The notes: a model not told the origin generated them from the sequence alone. 13,983 nt of DNA from an uncultured Pseudomonas sp. (GCA_943914515.1 CALUCI010000150.1:1-13983); one strand, 5' to 3'; positions 6,823-13,717 are shown, counted from the stretch's first letter. A program made the numbers and translations.

Positions 6823-7455
6823 GTGAGCGGTTTGTTTATCACCCTGGAAGGTCCGGAAGGCGCCGGCAAGAGTACCAACCGTGACTACCTCGCCGGCCAC
6901 TTGCGCGACCAGGGCCTGGATGTGCTGCTCACCCGTGAGCCAGGCGGAACGCCCCTGGCCGAGCGCATCCGTGAGCTGCTGTTGGCACCCAGTGAAGAAA
7001 AGATGCACGCCGACACCGAGTTGCTGCTGGTCTTCGCTGCGCGCGCCCAGCATCTGGCGGAAGTCATTCGGCCGGCGTTGGCGCGGGGGGCGGTTGTCTT
7101 GTGCGATCGCTTTACCGATGCCACTTACGCTTACCAGGGCGGCGGCCGCGGTTTGAGTGTCGAGCGTATCGCGACGCTCGAGCGCTTCGTCCAGGAAGGC
7201 CTGCAGCCGGACCTGACCCTGTTGTTCGACCTTCCGGTTGAAGTGGGCTTGTCGCGCGCGGCGGCCCGTGGGCGTCTCGATCGCTTCGAGCAGGAAGGCC
7301 TGGCCTTTTTCGAGGCGGTGCGACAAGCCTATCTGGCTCGCGCCAGTGCCGACCCGCAGCGCTACCGGCTGGTCGATGCGGCGCAGCCGCTGAACGTGGT
7401 GCAGAAGGCGCTGGATGCCCTTGTCGCGCAGATCGTGGAGCGCCGACGTGGCTGA
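6823..7455 (+). CDS. tmk: Thymidylate kinase
   Basis: Phosphorylates dTMP to dTDP with ATP, an essential step to dTTP. The 210 residues show the P-loop GPEGAGKST (10-18), REPGGTP (38-44), DRF (94-96) followed by SAYQ-like TYAYQGGGRG, and an arginine-containing LID around AAARGRLDRFEQEG. This places the catalytic arginines in the LID, as in the E. coli type. The GTG at 6823 is chosen because MSGLFITLEGPEGAGKS is the normal N-terminus and GAGGAAGG (6812-6819) lies just upstream. It starts 19 bases after mltG, and its last 8 bases overlap holB. Confidence 0.97.
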   Translation: MSGLFITLEGPEGAGKSTNRDYLAGHLRDQGLDVLLTREPGGTPLAERIRELLLAPSEEKMHADTELLLVFAARAQHLAEVIRPALARGAVVLCDRFTDATYAYQGGGRGLSVERIATLERFVQEGLQPDLTLLFDLPVEVGLSRAAARGRLDRFEQEGLAFFEAVRQAYLARASADPQRYRLVDAAQPLNVVQKALDALVAQIVERRRG

Positions 7456-8434
7456 GGCCTATCCCTGGCAGGTGACGCTCTGGCAGCAACTGTCTGGCCG
7501 TAGCCAGCATGCCCATGCGTATCTGCTGCACGGTCCGCAGGGCATTGGCAAACGTGCATTGGCCGAGCGGCTGATGGCCTTTCTGCTGTGTCAGCGACCT
7601 GAGGCGGGGCACGCTTGCGGTCAATGCAAGTCGTGCATGCTGCTGGCGGCGGGCAGTCATCCAGACAACTATGTGCTGGAGCCGGAAGAAGCCGACAAGC
7701 CGATCAAGGTCGATCAGGTGCGCGATCTGGTCGGCTTTGTTACCCAGACCGCCCAGCTTGGCGGACGCAAGGTGGTCCTGATCGAACCGGTCGAGGCGAT
7801 GAACGTCAATGCTGCCAACGCGCTGCTCAAGAGCCTCGAAGAGCCCTCGGGCAATACCGTCCTGTTGCTGGTCAGTCACCAGCCAAGCCGCTTGCTCCCC
7901 ACCATCAAGAGTCGTTGCCAGCAGGTGGCCTGCCCGCAGCCCGCTCTGGCGCAGAGTCTTGCCTGGCTGGCAACGGCATTGCCGGACAGCGATGAGCAGG
8001 AGCGCGCCGAGTTGCTGAGCCTGGCTGCCGGTTCTCCATTGATGGCGGTGAGCCTGCAGGCGCGAGGTGTGCGTGAGCACCGCGCTCAAGTCGTCGAGGG
8101 GGTGAAGAAGCTGCTCAAGCAACAGCAGTCCCCGAGCCAGCTCGCCGAATCCTGGAATGCCATTTCACTGCTGCATCTGTTCGACTGGTTCTGCGATTGG
8201 TCGAACCTGATCCTGCGCTATCAGTTGACTCAGGACGAGGAAGGTCTGGGCTTGCCGGACATGCGCAAGGTGGTGCAATACCTGGCGCAGAAAAGCCCGC
8301 AGGGCAAGGTTCTGGAAATTCAGGACTGGATCCTGGCCCAGCGACAGAAAGTGCTGTCCAAGGCCAACCTCAATCGTGTGCTGTTGCTCGAAGCCTTGCT
8401 GGCCTCATGGGCGATGCTGCCCGGCCAGCGCTGA
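7448..8434 (+). CDS. holB: DNA polymerase III subunit delta prime
   Basis: Delta prime is a structural AAA+ subunit of the clamp loader that places the beta clamp on DNA. The 328 residues include a P-loop-like GPQGIGKR (29-36), four zinc cysteines (48, 57, 60, 63), LLKSLEEP (126-133) and the SRC motif (155-157) that supplies an arginine finger to the neighbouring subunit. The P-loop has Arg where Ser/Thr would bind magnesium, consistent with delta prime not using ATP. The GTG at 7448 lies inside tmk, with GGAG (7437-7440) 7 bases upstream. The pilZ gene normally found next in Pseudomonas is missing; tatD begins 43 bases later. Confidence 0.95.
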   Translation: MAEAYPWQVTLWQQLSGRSQHAHAYLLHGPQGIGKRALAERLMAFLLCQRPEAGHACGQCKSCMLLAAGSHPDNYVLEPEEADKPIKVDQVRDLVGFVTQTAQLGGRKVVLIEPVEAMNVNAANALLKSLEEPSGNTVLLLVSHQPSRLLPTIKSRCQQVACPQPALAQSLAWLATALPDSDEQERAELLSLAAGSPLMAVSLQARGVREHRAQVVEGVKKLLKQQQSPSQLAESWNAISLLHLFDWFCDWSNLILRYQLTQDEEGLGLPDMRKVVQYLAQKSPQGKVLEIQDWILAQRQKVLSKANLNRVLLLEALLASWAMLPGQR

Positions 8435-8477
8435 GCAGTCAGCCTTTTCAATCCCTTTTCAGTGTTGTCATCTCGCC

Positions 8478-9266
8478 ATGCTCGTAGATTCCCATTGCCA
8501 CCTCGATCGCCTTGACCTCGCCGCCCACGGCGGCTCCCTGGACGCTGCACTGGATGCCGCGCGGGCCAGAGGGGTCGGGCATTTTCTGTGTATCGGCGTC
8601 AGTGCGGACAACGCGGCCCAGGTCAAGGCGCTGGCCGAGCGCTATGCAGATGTCGACTGCTCGGTCGGGATTCACCCGCTGGATCTCGCCCCCGGTGAGG
8701 CTCCGGCGCTGGACTGGCTGCTGCAGGAGCTCAATCACCCCAAGGTCGTGGCCATCGGCGAGACGGGGCTGGACTACCACTACGAACCAGAAGCGGCCGA
8801 GTTGCAGCAGGCGTCGTTTCGTCTGCACCTGGAGGCGGCGCGCATCACCGGCAAGCCTGTGGTGATCCATACCCGCTCGGCACGCGCCGATACCCTGGCG
8901 CTGCTGCGTGAGGCGGCGTTGCCCCAGGCGGGCGTGCTGCATTGCTTCACCGAGGATTGGGCCATGGCGCGAGAAGCGCTGGATCTCGGCTACTACATCT
9001 CGTTGTCTGGCATTGTCACCTTCCGCAACGCCGATGCATTGCGTGATGTCGCCCGTCAGGTGCCGGCTGACCGCCTGCTGGTCGAGACCGACTCACCTTA
9101 CCTGGCGCCCATTCCGCATCGCGGCAAGCCGAATCTGCCGGAGTATGTCCGGGAGGTGGCCGAGTTCATTGCCCTGCTCCGCGGTGAAAGCTATGAGCAA
9201 CTGGCCGCGCAGACCACCGAGAACTTCCGCCGGCTGTTTCCGCTGGCCGGGGTGCGGCAGGCCTGA
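8478..9266 (+). CDS. tatD: TatD-family metal-dependent hydrolase (DNase)
   Basis: A 262-residue TIM-barrel metal hydrolase of the TatD/YcfH family; members act as 3'-5' exonucleases or DNases. Metal ligands are all visible: His6 and His8 (DSHCHLD), Glu95 (IGETGLDYHY), His131 (VIHTR), His155 (LHCFTED) and Asp205 (ETDSPYLAP). In this holB-neighbouring position it corresponds to the ycfH-type paralogue, so the exact tatD/ycfH name is less certain than the family. ATG 8478 gives the canonical start MLVDSHCHLD but has no recognisable Shine-Dalgarno, perhaps because the upstream junction was altered when pilZ was lost. No + strand terminator with a T-run follows it. Confidence 0.92.
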   Translation: MLVDSHCHLDRLDLAAHGGSLDAALDAARARGVGHFLCIGVSADNAAQVKALAERYADVDCSVGIHPLDLAPGEAPALDWLLQELNHPKVVAIGETGLDYHYEPEAAELQQASFRLHLEAARITGKPVVIHTRSARADTLALLREAALPQAGVLHCFTEDWAMAREALDLGYYISLSGIVTFRNADALRDVARQVPADRLLVETDSPYLAPIPHRGKPNLPEYVREVAEFIALLRGESYEQLAAQTTENFRRLFPLAGVRQA

Positions 9267-9280
9267 GCCCGGCGAACGGG

Positions 9281-9398
9281 CAAAAAAAACCCGGGTTCTG
9301 GGGGGGGAATCCGGGTTAAGACCATTAGGAGTAAAACAAAGGCGAACGCTCCTTGATCACCTTTACTGGCGTGACACTGGGGGATGTGTCACGCCAAC
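9281..9398 (-). ncRNA. rgsA: Small regulatory RNA RgsA (P16)
   Basis: About 118 bases on the - strand between tatD and the next gene, the position where P. aeruginosa carries RgsA (P16), an RpoS-dependent, Gac-influenced, Hfq-associated sRNA. The inferred RNA starts near 9398 with a hairpin of 11 perfect pairs (9367-9377 with 9386-9396). A largely unpaired centre rich in U and C follows, then a strong terminator. The centre, read on the + strand, is CCATTAGGAGTAAAACAA (9322-9339) and nearly repeats the acpP ribosome binding region at 3211-3228. The RNA itself is therefore antisense to acpP, in line with the reported repression of acpP (and fis) by RgsA. Exact ends are inferred. Confidence 0.88.
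9282..9317 (-). terminator. rgsA intrinsic terminator
   Basis: AACCCGGGTTC (9288-9298) and GAATCCGGGTT (9307-9317) form an 11-pair stem with one G-T wobble; the - strand loop is C-rich. On the - strand the stem runs into eight T (A-tract 9282-9289), so it works for rgsA and for any transcript from the aminotransferase upstream of it. On the + strand no T-run follows, so it should not stop tatD transcripts. Confidence 0.9.
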
Positions 9399-9404
9399 GA
9401 TTCA

Positions 9405-9410
9405 AGTATT
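9405..9410 (-). promoter_or_regulatory. Candidate -10 of the rgsA promoter
   Basis: On the - strand this reads AATACT within TTAATACTTG, one mismatch from the TATACT core of the sigma-S-type -10 (CTATACT). It lies 7 bases upstream of 9398, where the first hairpin of the RNA begins. No good -35 is visible at normal spacing, which is common for RpoS promoters. RpoS dependence is known for RgsA in P. aeruginosa and inferred here. Confidence 0.5.
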
Positions 9411-9488
9411 AATCAGGATTGATAGGCTTCCAGTGCCAGTTGGTCGTTTTTTAAACAGATTTGGAATACGCCTGCCGCTGCTGAGCAC

Positions 9489-10622
9489 TCATCGCTCTGC
9501 GATTTTCCGAACTATCGCCACTGTTTCGTCGATTGTGCGGCGTTCGGTGTAGAAGTGAGGAGAAAAGCGCACGCCGGCACCGCGCGGAATGCAAATCACC
9601 TGCTGCTCCTGCAATCTGCGATGAACCTCCGCGTTTGCCACGCCATCGATGCTGAACGAGACAATACCCGCCCGCCGAGCCGGATCCTGCGGACTGTGCA
9701 GACGCACACCGGGAATGCCGTTCAGGCCATCGTGTAGCCAGCCCACACGCTCTGCCAGCGCGGCGGCCACCTGTTTCATGCCCACTTCTTCCAGCAGCGA
9801 CAAACTGGCTTCGAGCGCTGCTGCCCCCAGCATGTTCGGACTGCCGCACTCGAAGCGGCGCGCACTTCTGGCGGGTTCCCACGTGGTGCGGTTGTAGTCG
9901 CCCATGTGCTCCAGCATGTGCCAGCCATATTCACTGAGCTTCAGGGTCGGTCGAATCTCTTCGCGGCAATAGAAAACCCCGAGCCCTTCCGGGCCCAGCA
10001 TCCATTTATGGCCATCCGCCATGGCGAAGTCGCATTGGCAGGCTTGCACATCGAAGGGCAGGGCGCCGATCTGCTGAATGGCGTCGACACAGAACAGCAC
10101 GCCGCGCTCACGACAGCCGCGGCCCAGTCGCTCAAGGTCAAGGCGCAGTCCGCTGGCGAATTGCACGGCGCTGATTGCCATCAGGCGGGTCCGAGGGCCA
10201 CATGCGCCCAGCAGGGCGGCCTCGGGATCGTCGCCCTTCAGATCCGCCTGCAGCACTTCGACCCCTTGTGTGGCCAGGGCTTCCCAGACGATTCGGTTGG
10301 AGGGGAACTCCTCGTTGCTGATGACGATCTGGTCACCGGCTTTCCAGTCCAGGCCGAAGGCGACGAACGACAAGGCTTCGGAGGTGTTCTTGACCAGGGC
10401 GATGTCATCGCATGACGGTGCGTTGAGCAGGCGCTGCAGTCGTTCGCGCAAGCGTTGTTCAAGGGCCATCCACTGCGAATAGTCGCGCGCGCCGGTCAAT
10501 ACGTTTTCCCTGGCGAAGCGGCTGACCGCCTCGCTGGCGCGTTTTGGCCAGGGGGCGACGGCGGCGTGGTTCAGATAACGCAGGCCCGGAGCCTGTTCGA
10601 ACTCTTCAAGAAGCGTAGACAT
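9489..10622 (-). CDS. Class V PLP-dependent aminotransferase, substrate unknown
   Basis: A 377-residue fold-type I PLP enzyme of the class V group (cysteine desulfurase, isopenicillin N epimerase and kynureninase relatives). Visible features: VKNTSEAL (77-84, phosphate side), Asp180 in CVDAIQQIG holding the pyridine ring, Lys206 in ADGHKWMLGPEG as the Schiff-base lysine, and VRFSPHFYTE (351-360) with the substrate-carboxylate arginine. The cysteine loop of SufS/CsdA before that arginine is replaced by IPRGAG, so a cysteine desulfurase is unlikely. The Shine-Dalgarno is weak. The gene is divergent from a TetR regulator and convergent with tatD, with rgsA downstream in the same direction. No substrate can be assigned. 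Confidence 0.9.
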   Translation of the reverse strand: MSTLLEEFEQAPGLRYLNHAAVAPWPKRASEAVSRFARENVLTGARDYSQWMALEQRLRERLQRLLNAPSCDDIALVKNTSEALSFVAFGLDWKAGDQIVISNEEFPSNRIVWEALATQGVEVLQADLKGDDPEAALLGACGPRTRLMAISAVQFASGLRLDLERLGRGCRERGVLFCVDAIQQIGALPFDVQACQCDFAMADGHKWMLGPEGLGVFYCREEIRPTLKLSEYGWHMLEHMGDYNRTTWEPARSARRFECGSPNMLGAAALEASLSLLEEVGMKQVAAALAERVGWLHDGLNGIPGVRLHSPQDPARRAGIVSFSIDGVANAEVHRRLQEQQVICIPRGAGVRFSPHFYTERRTIDETVAIVRKIAER

Positions 10623-10655
10623 GGTTGGATGATCCGTGCATTTTGGCGCAAGTTA

Positions 10656-10666
10656 GGCATAATACT
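10656..10666. promoter_or_regulatory. Overlapping divergent -10 elements between aminotransferase and tetR
   Basis: The 72-base divergent gap contains GGCATAATACT. On the + strand it offers CATAAT (10658-10663), 31 bases before the tetR ATG. On the - strand it offers TATTAT (10664-10659), 37 bases before the aminotransferase ATG. Neither has a strong -35: the + strand has only weak candidates, and the - strand has CTGGAT at 16-base spacing. Shared use would make the two promoters compete and would let one TetR-bound site control both. Confidence 0.4.
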
Positions 10667-10694
10667 TGGCTTCGATTTTGATCCAGACCTTCTT

Positions 10695-11333
10695 ATGCAG
10701 AAAGAACCTCGTAAGGTCCGTGAGTTTCGTCGCCGTGAGCAAGAAATTCTCGATACCGCGCTCAAGCTGTTTCTCGACCAGGGTGAAGACAGCGTCACTG
10801 TCGAGATGATCGCTGATGCTGTGGGTATCGGCAAAGGCACGATCTACAAGCATTTCAAGTCCAAGGCGGAAATCTATCTGCGCCTGATGCTCGACTATGA
10901 GCGTGATTTGAACCAATTGTTGCATTCGGCCGATGTCGATCGCGACAAGGAAGCCCTGTCGCGCGCCTACTTCGAGTTCCGCATGCGTGATCCGCAGCGT
11001 TACCGGCTGTTCGACCGCCTGGAAGAAAAGGTGGTCAAGGGGCATCAGGTCCCGGAAATGGTCGAGGAGCTGCACAAGATCCGTGCATCCAACTTTGATC
11101 GCCTGACCTTGTTGATCAAGGGGCGTATCACCGAGGGCAAGCTCGAGGATGTGCCTCCGTACTTCCACTACTGTGCGGCCTGGGCGCTGGTGCACGGCGC
11201 GGTCGCGCTGTATCACTCGCCGTTCTGGAGCAACGTGCTCGAAGACCAGGAAGGCTTTTTCCAGTTCCTCATGGATATCGGCGTGCGCATGGGCAACAAG
11301 CGCAAGCGCGACCCCGAACCGTCAGGCGGTTGA
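10695..11333 (+). CDS. TetR/AcrR-family transcriptional regulator
   Basis: A 212-residue one-component repressor-type protein. The N-terminal DNA-binding domain is clear: REQEILDTALKLFLDQG (14-30), then the helix-turn-helix VTVEMIADAVGIGKGTIYKHF (34-54). The C-terminal domain (about 60-200) is helical and should bind a ligand that cannot be named. ATG 10695 is preferred because helix 1 then starts at the usual distance and homologues commonly begin MQKEPRKVREFRRREQEIL. An in-frame ATG at 10629 would place the promoter-like CATAAT inside the gene. No Shine-Dalgarno is visible. The highly charged N-terminus and position next to tatD suggest the regulator conserved at this locus in Pseudomonas (PA2957 in P. 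aeruginosa). Confidence 0.92.
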   Translation: MQKEPRKVREFRRREQEILDTALKLFLDQGEDSVTVEMIADAVGIGKGTIYKHFKSKAEIYLRLMLDYERDLNQLLHSADVDRDKEALSRAYFEFRMRDPQRYRLFDRLEEKVVKGHQVPEMVEELHKIRASNFDRLTLLIKGRITEGKLEDVPPYFHYCAAWALVHGAVALYHSPFWSNVLEDQEGFFQFLMDIGVRMGNKRKRDPEPSGG

Positions 11334-11384
11334 TGTAGCGCTATTGGGCGCTGCGGTGCGGGAATATACTTTGGAGTGAGGCTT

Positions 11385-11415
11385 GCAAAAACTTGATTTT
11401 TGAGTCAGGTTTTGC
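11385..11415 (+). other. Imperfect hairpin upstream of the MoaA-like gene
   Basis: GCAAAAACTTGA (11385-11396) pairs with TCAGGTTTTGC (11405-11415), 11 pairs with one bulged A and one G-T wobble. No T-run follows, so it is not a typical terminator. It lies 30 bases before the start codon and could shape the leader. The rest of the 112-base gap holds a short AGCGC/GCGCT hairpin (11337-11352) and a possible -10 (TATACT, 11365-11370). Confidence 0.35.
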
Positions 11416-11445
11416 GGGCCCGATCCACCCCTGCCGGAGTTTCCC

Positions 11446-12414
11446 ATGATCGTCGACCGTCAAGGCAGACGTTTTCGCAATTTGCGTGTCAGCCTTACCG
11501 CCGCCTGCAACTACGCCTGCACGTACTGCGTGCCTGACGGAAAGCGGTTGGTCGCAGCTCAGGACGAGTTGTCCGCCGAGGCCATGGCGCGGGCGGTGGC
11601 CTATCTGATCGAGGCAGCCGGCATCGATCGACTGCGCATCACGGGTGGCGAGCCGCTGGTCAGTCCGAAACTCGAAACCTTTCTCACCACTGTCGCCGGC
11701 TTCGGCCTGGATGACATCAGTCTCACCACCAACGGTCAGCTTCTGGCGCGCAAACTGCCGCTACTCTCCGCTTCCGGCATTCGCCGGCTCAATGTCTCCC
11801 TCGATACCCTCGACGCCAAGGCGTTCCGCAGCATTTCCCGTGGCGGCGATCTGGCCAGCGTGCTCGATGGGATGGGCAAGGCTGCCGCCGCAGGGATGAA
11901 AATCAAGGTCAACATGGTGCCTCTGCGCGGGCAGAACTTCGATCAGGTGCTGCCGCTGCTGGACTATTGCCTCGAGCACGGCTACGAGCTGCGTTTCATC
12001 GAGCTGATGCGCATGGGGCATCTGGCGCGCGACAACAACATGTTCCTGCAGCAGTTCGTCAGCCTTGAGCAGTTGCTGCAGGTCATCGGCGAGCGCTACG
12101 AGTACGCCCAGGCCGAAGCGCCGATCGACGCCACGGCGTTGCGTTACCGCGTTCCAGGGCGCGGCGTGTTTGGCGTCATTGCCAACGAAAGCGTGCCGTT
12201 TTGCCGGACCTGCTCGCGACTGCGCCTGTCCTCTACCGGCTGGTTGCACGGATGCCTGTCATCGAGCAACCGGCACTTCATTGGCGACCTGCTCGAGCAA
12301 CCTCGGCACCAGGCCTTGCCTGCACTGCAGGGCCTGCTGGTCAAGGCGCTGGGCGACAAGCAGAGTGTGGCCTTTTCCGGTGGGGCAACGGTGATGAAGA
12401 TCATCGGTGGCTAG
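11446..12414 (+). CDS. MoaA-family radical SAM protein
   Basis: Related to GTP 3',8-cyclase, the first enzyme of molybdenum cofactor synthesis. Its 322 residues carry the radical SAM cluster Cys21-Cys25-Cys28 (CNYACTYC), GGEP (67-70), a second iron-sulfur motif Cys253-Cys256-Cys270 in the MoaA pattern CxxCxRxR, and the C-terminal Gly-Gly (321-322) needed in MoaA. The Arg of NLRVSLT (14), of RLRITGG (64) and of ELRFIE (183) match MoaA substrate-side residues. Two hallmark stretches differ: TDRCN is TAACN, and the Arg after GGEPLx is Ser. GGAG lies 6 bases before the ATG. No other moa gene is nearby, so it is probably a second, stand-alone copy; its activity is uncertain. Confidence 0.88.
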   Translation: MIVDRQGRRFRNLRVSLTAACNYACTYCVPDGKRLVAAQDELSAEAMARAVAYLIEAAGIDRLRITGGEPLVSPKLETFLTTVAGFGLDDISLTTNGQLLARKLPLLSASGIRRLNVSLDTLDAKAFRSISRGGDLASVLDGMGKAAAAGMKIKVNMVPLRGQNFDQVLPLLDYCLEHGYELRFIELMRMGHLARDNNMFLQQFVSLEQLLQVIGERYEYAQAEAPIDATALRYRVPGRGVFGVIANESVPFCRTCSRLRLSSTGWLHGCLSSSNRHFIGDLLEQPRHQALPALQGLLVKALGDKQSVAFSGGATVMKIIGG

Positions 12415-12442
12415 CGCCGGAAACTGGCGCAAAATCTGCATT

Positions 12443-12463
12443 AGCCGGCTGTTCGCCGGTTTT
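12443..12463 (+). terminator. Weak hairpin with T4 tail between MoaA-like and lipoprotein genes
   Basis: AGCCGGC (12443-12449) pairs with GCCGGTT (12455-12461), including one G-T wobble, around TGTTC, and TTT(CC) follows. The T-run is short, so it is at most a partial terminator. Just upstream, GCGCC/GGCGC (12414-12418 with 12426-12430) forms a second small hairpin that starts in the stop codon. Confidence 0.4.
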
Positions 12464-12487
12464 CCGTCGCCGGCCTCTGGAGGAAAG

Positions 12488-13090
12488 ATGCGTAGCCTGG
12501 TTCTGCTGCTGGCGCTGATGGCGTTGGGTGGCTGCATGAATGTCAGCGACATGGGTGAGGGCGCCCGTTATCACATGAGCGACGCAGGTCTGCTCGATCA
12601 CAGTGATACCCAGCGTTCGATGTCGCTGCGCTTGCAACCCGACTCGTTCATTTTCATCGCCCAGGGCGCGTTCGTGCCGCCCGGTGGTGCCTACCCGCGG
12701 CCCAACGTGGTCGCTGAAGAGGCGTTCAAGGGCTTCATCGAATACTTCCCCCTCGTTCGGCGTGCACAAGGCCCGATAGGCCTTGAGGAAGCGCTGAACG
12801 AAGCGCGCTCGGTGGGCGCGCACTACCTGCTGTACACCCGCTTCGCCAAGGCGGACAACCGGATCGGCAATGGCGATGAATGGTACGACGAGCAGGCTGT
12901 CGACCGCCTGGGTGTCGATACCGGCGTGGTGCAGATGATGCTCATCGAAACCAGCACGCGCTATCTGATCGATACCACCCGGATTCGCAGTCGCGGCGGC
13001 TTGCTGACGTTCCACGACAACAAGCCCGAGGATCTGCTTGGTCCGCCGCTCGAAAACTATGCTCGCAGCCTTCTGGGCATGAGTCGCTGA
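12488..13090 (+). CDS. Predicted outer-membrane lipoprotein, DUF4823 family
   Basis: A 200-residue exported protein of unknown function. The N-terminus MRSLVLLLALMALGGC is a lipoprotein signal peptide with lipobox LGGC; Cys16 would be lipidated. The next residues (Met, Asn) are not the Asp retention signal, so sorting to the outer membrane is likely. The mature part is soluble, with EEAFKGFIEYF (77-87) and a VGAHYLLYTRFAKADNR segment. The assignment to DUF4823 is from memory of Pseudomonas homologues at this locus. The start at 12488 is fixed by TGGAGGAAAG directly upstream. The next gene starts 11 bases after its stop, so the two probably form an operon. Confidence 0.85.
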   Translation: MRSLVLLLALMALGGCMNVSDMGEGARYHMSDAGLLDHSDTQRSMSLRLQPDSFIFIAQGAFVPPGGAYPRPNVVAEEAFKGFIEYFPLVRRAQGPIGLEEALNEARSVGAHYLLYTRFAKADNRIGNGDEWYDEQAVDRLGVDTGVVQMMLIETSTRYLIDTTRIRSRGGLLTFHDNKPEDLLGPPLENYARSLLGMSR

Positions 13091-13101
13091 GGAGAATGAG
13101 C

Positions 13102-13665
13102 ATGGCTGCTGATACGGGCAAGGCTGGCGACCTGCTGGCGCAGATCCCCAAGGCAGAAAAAGGCTTGCCGCCTGTTCATCTGTGGAACCCGGATTTCTGC
13201 GGCGATATCGACATGCGTATCGCCCGTGACGGCACCTGGTTCTATCTGGGTACCCCGATCGGGCGCAAGCCCATGGTGCGGCTGTTCTCCACGATCATCC
13301 GGCGTGACGGTGACGACTATTTCCTGGTGACGCCGGTGGAGAAGGTCGGGATCAAGGTCGATGATGCGCCGTTCGTGGCGACAGGTCTTGAAGTGCTGGG
13401 CAGCGGCGAGCAGCAGGTACTGTGTTTCACCACCCAGGTCGAGGATCGGGTCGAGGCCGGCCCTGAACACCCGCTGCGCTTCGTGATCGATCCGCTGACT
13501 CAGGAGCCTTCCCCTTACGTGCATATCCGCGCCAATCTCGAAGCGCTCATTCACCGCAACGTGTTCTACGAGTTGGTGGAGCTTGCGGTGTCGCGTGAGG
13601 TAGCAGGCGAGTCGTGGCTGGGGGTCTGGAGCTCTGGCGAGTTCTATCCCATCGGCAAGGCATGA
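13102..13665 (+). CDS. DUF1285 family protein
   Basis: A 187-residue cytosolic protein (no signal peptide or membrane segment) of unknown function. It contains features I associate with DUF1285: the N-terminal VHLWNPDFCGDIDMRIARDGTW region (about 25-46), FLVTPVEKVGIKVDDAPF (74-91), and a C-terminal FYELVELAV stretch ending SSGEFYPIG. Two in-frame ATGs exist; 13102 is preferred over 13096 because GGAG (13091-13094) is 7 bases from it and only 1 from the other. It follows the lipoprotein gene closely and is the last + strand gene before the tRNA. Confidence 0.87.
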   Translation: MAADTGKAGDLLAQIPKAEKGLPPVHLWNPDFCGDIDMRIARDGTWFYLGTPIGRKPMVRLFSTIIRRDGDDYFLVTPVEKVGIKVDDAPFVATGLEVLGSGEQQVLCFTTQVEDRVEAGPEHPLRFVIDPLTQEPSPYVHIRANLEALIHRNVFYELVELAVSREVAGESWLGVWSSGEFYPIGKA

Positions 13666-13669
13666 GCGT

Positions 13670-13684
13670 GGCGCCGAAGGCGCC
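13670..13684 (+). other. Short GC hairpin after the DUF1285 gene
   Basis: GGCGCC (13670-13675), GAA, GGCGCC (13679-13684): a six-pair stem 5 bases after the stop codon. A second overlapping hairpin, CCTGC/GCAGG (13683-13687 with 13695-13699), ends in GTTTTC and may act as a weak terminator before the main one at 13718-13752. Confidence 0.4.
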
Positions 13685-13717
13685 TGCTGACCCGGCAGGG
13701 TTTTCTGATCGGAAATG

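Noticed and set aside
7112..8122. 336-codon open frame on the - strand opposite tmk and holB
   Set aside because: Opposite two genes with intact active-site or structural motifs; no recognisable domain.
8443..8461. Direct repeat CCTTTTCA (8443-8450 and 8454-8461) in the holB-tatD gap, considered as a deletion scar
   Set aside because: Eight bases in a pyrimidine-rich stretch is too little to infer a mechanism; noted only alongside the pilZ loss.
9489..10622. SufS/CsdA cysteine desulfurase
   Set aside because: The catalytic cysteine loop before the substrate arginine is replaced by IPRGAG, and no suf/csd partners are near.
11334..11445. Molybdenum cofactor riboswitch before the MoaA-like gene
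   Set aside because: The gap is short and has only one imperfect hairpin; the multi-stem Moco motif pattern is not present.
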